Positions 59,831 to 64,000 of a stretch of DNA of 64,000 nucleotides are shown here, one piece after another. Each line of letters opens with the position of its first letter. Position 1 is the first letter of the stretch. The stretch is taken from assembly GCA_030407085.1 (NCBI GenBank), contig CM059585.1, positions 629,001-693,000 of the forward strand. The letters run 5' to 3'. The notes beneath the pieces are model-generated. The model did not search any database. It was given only the letters and a program-made list of their open reading frames with translations, and had not been told where the DNA came from. Source of the stretch: Trichopria drosophilae. Lineage: Eukaryota; Arthropoda; Insecta; Hymenoptera; Diapriidae. A program made the position numbers and the translations under genes.

Positions 59831-62329
59831 TTGTGAGAATTGTTTTTTTGTGAGAACATCTACTTTTTTACTTGGAGTTACAAATTTTTATTCGTATACA
59901 TTTGCAATTTTTAGAATATAAGTGACACTAATATTTATCATGATTTGTAATGCATTGACACATTAGTTTATAAGAATTACTATTTTTTTCTTGCTTTCAC
60001 TACTTTTGTAAATACTACTTTTATATAATTTTTTCCGTGCATATCCGCACAGTAAACTTTATTTTAAACGTTATATTTTCAATTCTTTCAAACTGTTTCC
60101 ATTAGTAACTTTCCATAGGTTGTTGGTTAATAGTAGATGACACTAATGGTTTGCCATTGAGATATTCAATCTCAACTGTCAATACTCAGGATTCTTGGCG
60201 TTTAGTCAATTTTACTATTTGTCTGCTACGTACGTCAAACCATTTCTACAGTTAACAGTGAGTATCGAAATATTGCAATTGCAAATCAAGCCACATTTAT
60301 TATTTTTATTTTTACCTATTTTAAAATATTTCTCGTTTGCTTAGAATATTAATAAAAAATATTCATATCACGAAATTTACAATTCCATATACTAAGTACG
60401 CATGAATTATATTGACACAAATTAATAAATTAGCAAATCAGTAATTTGAATAGATTATATAAATGTTTATTGAAAATAGTGTGCAATCTCATATAAATTC
60501 TTTTTCCTTGTACGAACCTGAGAAAATGCATTTAAAATAATAATGCTTCGTATAAACGTTTGTAGATTTACACGTAGTATTTCTCTTACACAAAGAATTT
60601 CTACAATAATTTTTTCTTAGATTAAAAAGAATATGTTATTAAAGTTCGTTTTATTACTTTGAAAACAAAAAATATATTCAATAATTTAATATTTATAAAA
60701 GTTGTACTAATGTTCAAAAATACCCTTCTAAGTTTCTCGAGACTTTTTTAATTAGCTTGTTGATTTTTTAATCTTTACATATGGCATAGTCATTATTTGT
60801 AGAAAAATACAAATCAATATTTATAGTGACAAAGTCACACCAAAAATACCAAAACGTTACAATTAAACAGAATGATTATTAATTTAAATGAACGGAAACT
60901 ACACATAAAAATGATAAAACTAAAAAAATTCACAAATATAAAAAATGTTATCAAAATAAATAAAAAACAGCAGTATACCACTCGTTACTTTCTTAAGTAT
61001 TATCAATTTAAAACAATTTTATTTTTTGTTCCTACACTATTATTACCTCTTCATGGTATCTATTTCTGATGCCTTTCTCCGATTCTTATCAACTAATGAA
61101 GAAAAATATAATGTCACGAATACTACATATCAGTTCGCCACCGACGGTGTGACGATGTATGGCGTCATAATAGCGATAATAGTATATACGACTATCGCGA
61201 TAGTAACAGCAATAAAACCGATTTTAGATCGTACTAGAGTATTATTATTTGCTATCAATTATATTCATAATGTATTCTTGTCATAATGCCTTATTTTTTC
61301 GAATTTTTTCTGTAATTTTAATGAATAATATTGATGATTAAGTGAAAACAGACATTCGTTGTCAGCCACTGAAAATTACAGAAAAGTTAAGCTGATTTAT
61401 AATAAGTATTTTTACAAGCACATTGAACAAATAAATAATAATCACTTCAAAATTTATTTAATTTCATTGACTGGCTATTCTAACATTATTCTTCTTGAAG
61501 TAATTTGAACCTGCCAAGTAATAAAACTATTTTTTTTGTTCATAAATTTAACCGACAAACTTTTTTATGCTTGTAGAACAAACCGATTAATAAAAATCGT
61601 TATAGGAACTCCATTTCTGTGTAACACTAAAATATCCTACTTTATAGTATTAGTACACTTTATATACTATCGACATAAAAAACCTCCAAAGATTTTTAGT
61701 GACTTTTAATAATATCCACTTTAATTCGGATCATAAAATCAAAAAGTCTATTCTCCTCTATTAAATCTATATTCAGTTAATGAAATCAAATAAAAAAAGA
61801 TTCTAAACAATGACCCGACGAATATAATTAGTGGTAAACTAGGAAATTCGATAACGATTACGTACATTAGGTTGATTATTAGATTTCCTTCGCGCTATCG
61901 ATTATTACAACTTGCAGTATCGAATCCTGACGGCAGTAAAATTGCACAAATTCGAAATATTTCTGTTGCAATACCCTTCAATGTATCGCCTATTTGTATC
62001 ACTCCTGCATTGTATTACGACGCTTCGACATGAAACAATGAGAACACGTGAAAAGTGTCACAAATCAATTTTCGGGCACTGGTCCGCCGAAATAACAAAA
62101 TAAAACAAAGGTTGCATTTAACCATCGGATCTTTTCGAACCGATTTCACCAAATTCACAAGCAAACACTGGTACCGAACGTTCCGTCACGCCACACGCGG
62201 AACCGGAAATGACAGCTTCGCACGCGCCCATACGGCATCCAAGAATTTTTAATATTTTTTTTTGGTCACGAGACGTTCGAAAACTTTTTTTGGATGTTGT
62301 TTTGATTTTTTGAACTGACGAACTTTTGT
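59831..62329. other. AT-rich non-coding sequence, GC-richer from about 62100
   Basis: An 86-codon plus frame (61026-61286) includes a hydrophobic stretch that could span a membrane and uses somewhat GC-richer codons, but it matches nothing I recognise. It overlaps an AT-rich frame upstream and was not called. From about 62100 CpG content rises toward the candidate regulatory region. Confidence 0.45.
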
Positions 62330-62546
62330 TTGTTTTTTTGTTTATGTTGCGCGAAAGGCGCCTCGTACGCCCCGGAAGGAGCGTACGTGCGTTCGCTTAG
62401 CTGCCAGCACGTCGACTGAACTTCGGTAACGTTCGTTTTCTGTCTCTATCACAGAAGCTCCCACTTGTTCCCTCTATCTCTCTTCCTCTCCCTCGTCAGT
62501 ATCGAACATCTCTGCGCAATCTCTTTCTCTCTCTCACTTACTCCTG

Positions 62547-62592
<46 letters not shown>

Positions 62593-62620
62593 TTTCTTTG
62601 TATATTTCCTGTCTTCCTCC
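62330..62620. promoter_or_regulatory. CpG-rich block and (CT)20 tract, candidate regulatory or leader region
   Basis: A CpG-rich segment (62346-62420) holds the perfect hairpin CGTACGC (62364-62370) facing GCGTACG (62381-62387). A pyrimidine-rich stretch and an uninterrupted CT run at about 62548-62588 follow. GA/CT runs bind GAGA-factor-type proteins in insect promoters, so a promoter or 5' leader is possible. The 118-codon frame over the CT run is mostly serine-leucine from the repeat and is not a gene. Confidence 0.25.
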
Positions 62621-63335
62621 CGCTCATCATTTGTCTATCTCATTTTCCCTCCATTTCTTCTCGATGCATTTTCTTCATTCCTGGTCCAGTATTTCGACTT
62701 TACTGGAACGAAACTTCTCCGCGAATTCTTCGCAACTTTAGAATCAACAGAAAATAAACTGGTGGACGAACGTAAGATCAATATAGAAAGCTCCGTTGAG
62801 AACAATTTTTATTGTAATTAGAGTGAAGCCGCCTTCGGATAATAACTATCGAGAAATAACAGGTCGAAACACGAGTGATCATTATTATCCAACGCTCAAC
62901 GGTACTTTTCTTCTCTTATGACGGAGATCAACGATGGTATTTTGCTTTTCCGATCGAGACTGAGATTACAGTCAAGAAATATTACTGTCTCTTTTAAACA
63001 TAATTGTAATAACTTTTGCCTTTGAGTACATTGTATTTTATTTCATGAGAAACATGTTGGATTATGTCATTGCGGAAGGACAAACGAATAAAATTACAAA
63101 TTGATTATTAATTATAATATTTAGACCGATATGTATGATATAGTATTTTTTCACGCATTCGCATTGACCTTCGATACGTCAAATATTATTTTAAAGTGTT
63201 TATTTTTTCGTGCTAAAAATTGTGGCCTCCTCATAATGTATCAATTACATCGCACTTACTAAAAAGAGAGCTTACGTTTGTCAACATTGAGGTTTTTTGC
63301 CATATTTCGAGGTTTTGGACCGAAAATTAGTATAT
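62621..63335. other. Non-coding sequence
   Basis: No gene, RNA or repeat edge supported. Confidence 0.5.
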
Positions 63336-63341
63336 TGTGCA

Positions 63342-63841
63342 ACTAGGGAGCAAAATAGCTATTCATCGAGGAGAGTGATTTTGGCGCCCAAGCGAAGCGA
63401 CAATTCGTAGAAGTATGTAAACACCAATTTTCCCTGGCTGCGCATATTTCCTCATGCGAGAGCACGCTATTTAGCTCACATAGTGTGAGAATTATTTTGC
63501 TTACGGATATATATTGATTTTGCTCCCTAGGGAGAAAAAGTGTTATTTCGCTCCCGCAATCTAGGGGCAAAGGAGGATGCCCACGGGTATAGGTGGTTTG
63601 TGCCCTGAAGATGGAACCTCCCGAATATTCGGTTAGGGTATGATGGGAGGTAAAACCCCATACCAAATTCGATGGCCCAATCATAACAGAAGGTCGCGAA
63701 AATCGCTGTAGAAGTCGCGGAATATACATAGAAAAATGCAAGAATTTAAGTAGTAAAAGTACGAACAATACACGGTGCGGCATATCAAGAGGAGCGGTCG
63801 CTCGTCGCGCCAAGTTCTTAGCGCACGGCGACCGCTACTCC
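63342..63841. repeat. GC-richer repeat with inverted GGGAGCAAAAT motifs
   Basis: ACTAGGGAGCAAAATAGC at 63342 faces ATTTTGCTCCCTAGGG at about 63517-63532. GATTTTGGCGCCC and TATTTCGCTCCCGC are further variants, related to the GGGCGCAAA motif of the 47.4 and 54.6 kb repeats. The right part ends in a hairpin GGAGCGGTCGC (63791-63801) facing GCGACCGCTACTCC. A 156-codon minus frame (63343-63813) spans it, with a hydrophobic N-terminal stretch but no known domain; because it lies wholly in repeat sequence it is not called as a gene. Confidence 0.45.
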
Positions 63842-63959
63842 TTTACCGCTAACATAGTTGAACTGTCACAACATTGAACACATATGTTTCGTCTACGCTT
63901 CACCTCCAGAAAATTTCTTAACCATGCTATGCCCCATATTTTTTATTTTTTTTTATCTT

Positions 63960-64000
63960 TCATTTAAGCCTAGTCCGATTGAAATCGGTTTAGTGGTTCG
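63960..64000 (+). repeat. Start of a dispersed repeat cut by the window edge
   Basis: CCGATTGAAATCGGTTTAGT then GGTTCG resembles the CCGATC...CCGCTCAGCC and CCGTTCGCGAGTTAT phrases of the repeat families at 5.8 and 56.8 kb. Only the first ~40 bases are inside the window, so the call is weak. Confidence 0.25.

Noticed and set aside
61026..61286. 86-codon frame with a hydrophobic, possibly membrane-spanning stretch
   Set aside because: No recognisable family, no splice or promoter context, surrounded by AT-rich non-coding DNA; length is within chance for both strands of 64 kb.
62465..62821. 118-codon plus-strand frame
   Set aside because: Its core is serine-leucine repeats translated from the CT microsatellite.
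63343..63813. 156-codon minus-strand frame, the longest after the transposase
   Set aside because: It coincides with a GC-richer repeat with inverted motifs. Stop codons are scarce because of composition, and no known domain is visible.

Overview
The window is eukaryotic nuclear DNA, AT-rich throughout, and almost certainly from an insect. The grounds are: an intact Tc1/mariner-superfamily transposase of a type common in insects, several small TA-flanked DNA elements, tRNA-like short elements, a short TTAGG run (the arthropod telomere motif), and long AT-rich non-coding stretches with local GC/CpG-richer islands. A hymenopteran such as an ant would fit, but that is an inference from repeat style and base composition, not a demonstrated assignment. 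There are no operons, prokaryotic ribosome binding sites, CRISPR arrays or intact canonical tRNA or rRNA genes.

Only one protein-coding gene can be supported: a 357-residue DD41D transposase on the minus strand (50491-51564). It lies inside a complete TA-flanked element (49671-53264) with very long, nearly identical inverted arms built from ~280-bp subunits. The same element carries a decayed second copy of the N-terminal third of the transposase. Immediately to the right, in the same TA microsatellite, sits a 365-bp palindromic MITE (53277-53641) with closely similar terminal bases. No host gene can be assigned. The rest looks like intergenic or large-intron DNA.

Layout. 1-13 kb: AT-rich sequence with old dispersed repeats, an inverted repeat near 2 kb, a GC-rich island at 4-4.5 kb, and a repeat family carrying ACGT tracts at 5.4-6.1 kb. 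13-20 kb: GC-richer islands, a 17-bp perfect hairpin at 13.3 kb, and fold-back structures at 13.8-14.0 and 19.6-19.8 kb. 20-32 kb: three copies of one pogo-like MITE family, a CTGATCAGG motif cluster, an inverted pair of dispersed repeats (25.3-26.7 kb), and a second MITE type (28.6-28.9 kb). 32-46 kb: one copy of a ~345-bp dispersed repeat, a motif-dense locus (33.2-33.9 kb), a tRNA-derived SINE-like piece, a three-copy ~500-bp tandem satellite rich in GATAC (36.9-38.4 kb), and a ~1.5-kb element with ATTAAATTTAATGTAC-rich ends enclosing a tRNA-like sequence (43.6-45.1 kb). 47-64 kb: repeats with the GGGCGCAAA motif, the mariner complex, a candidate core promoter near 55.8 kb, the second copy of the 345-bp repeat (59.0-59.4 kb), and a CpG/CT-rich candidate regulatory region at 62.3-62.6 kb.

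The most unusual signal is a family of at least four fold-back loci (35.1, 48.4, 56.5 and 59.7 kb). Their arms are runs of a degenerate 15-bp unit close to CGGTTTTTTGACTGT, inverted around a short centre, and at least three copies share an outer end near GGGTGCA. This resembles the architecture of Drosophila FB (foldback) elements. More broadly, the window holds several loci in which one short, often palindromic motif is repeated many times in degenerate form, each locus with its own motif.
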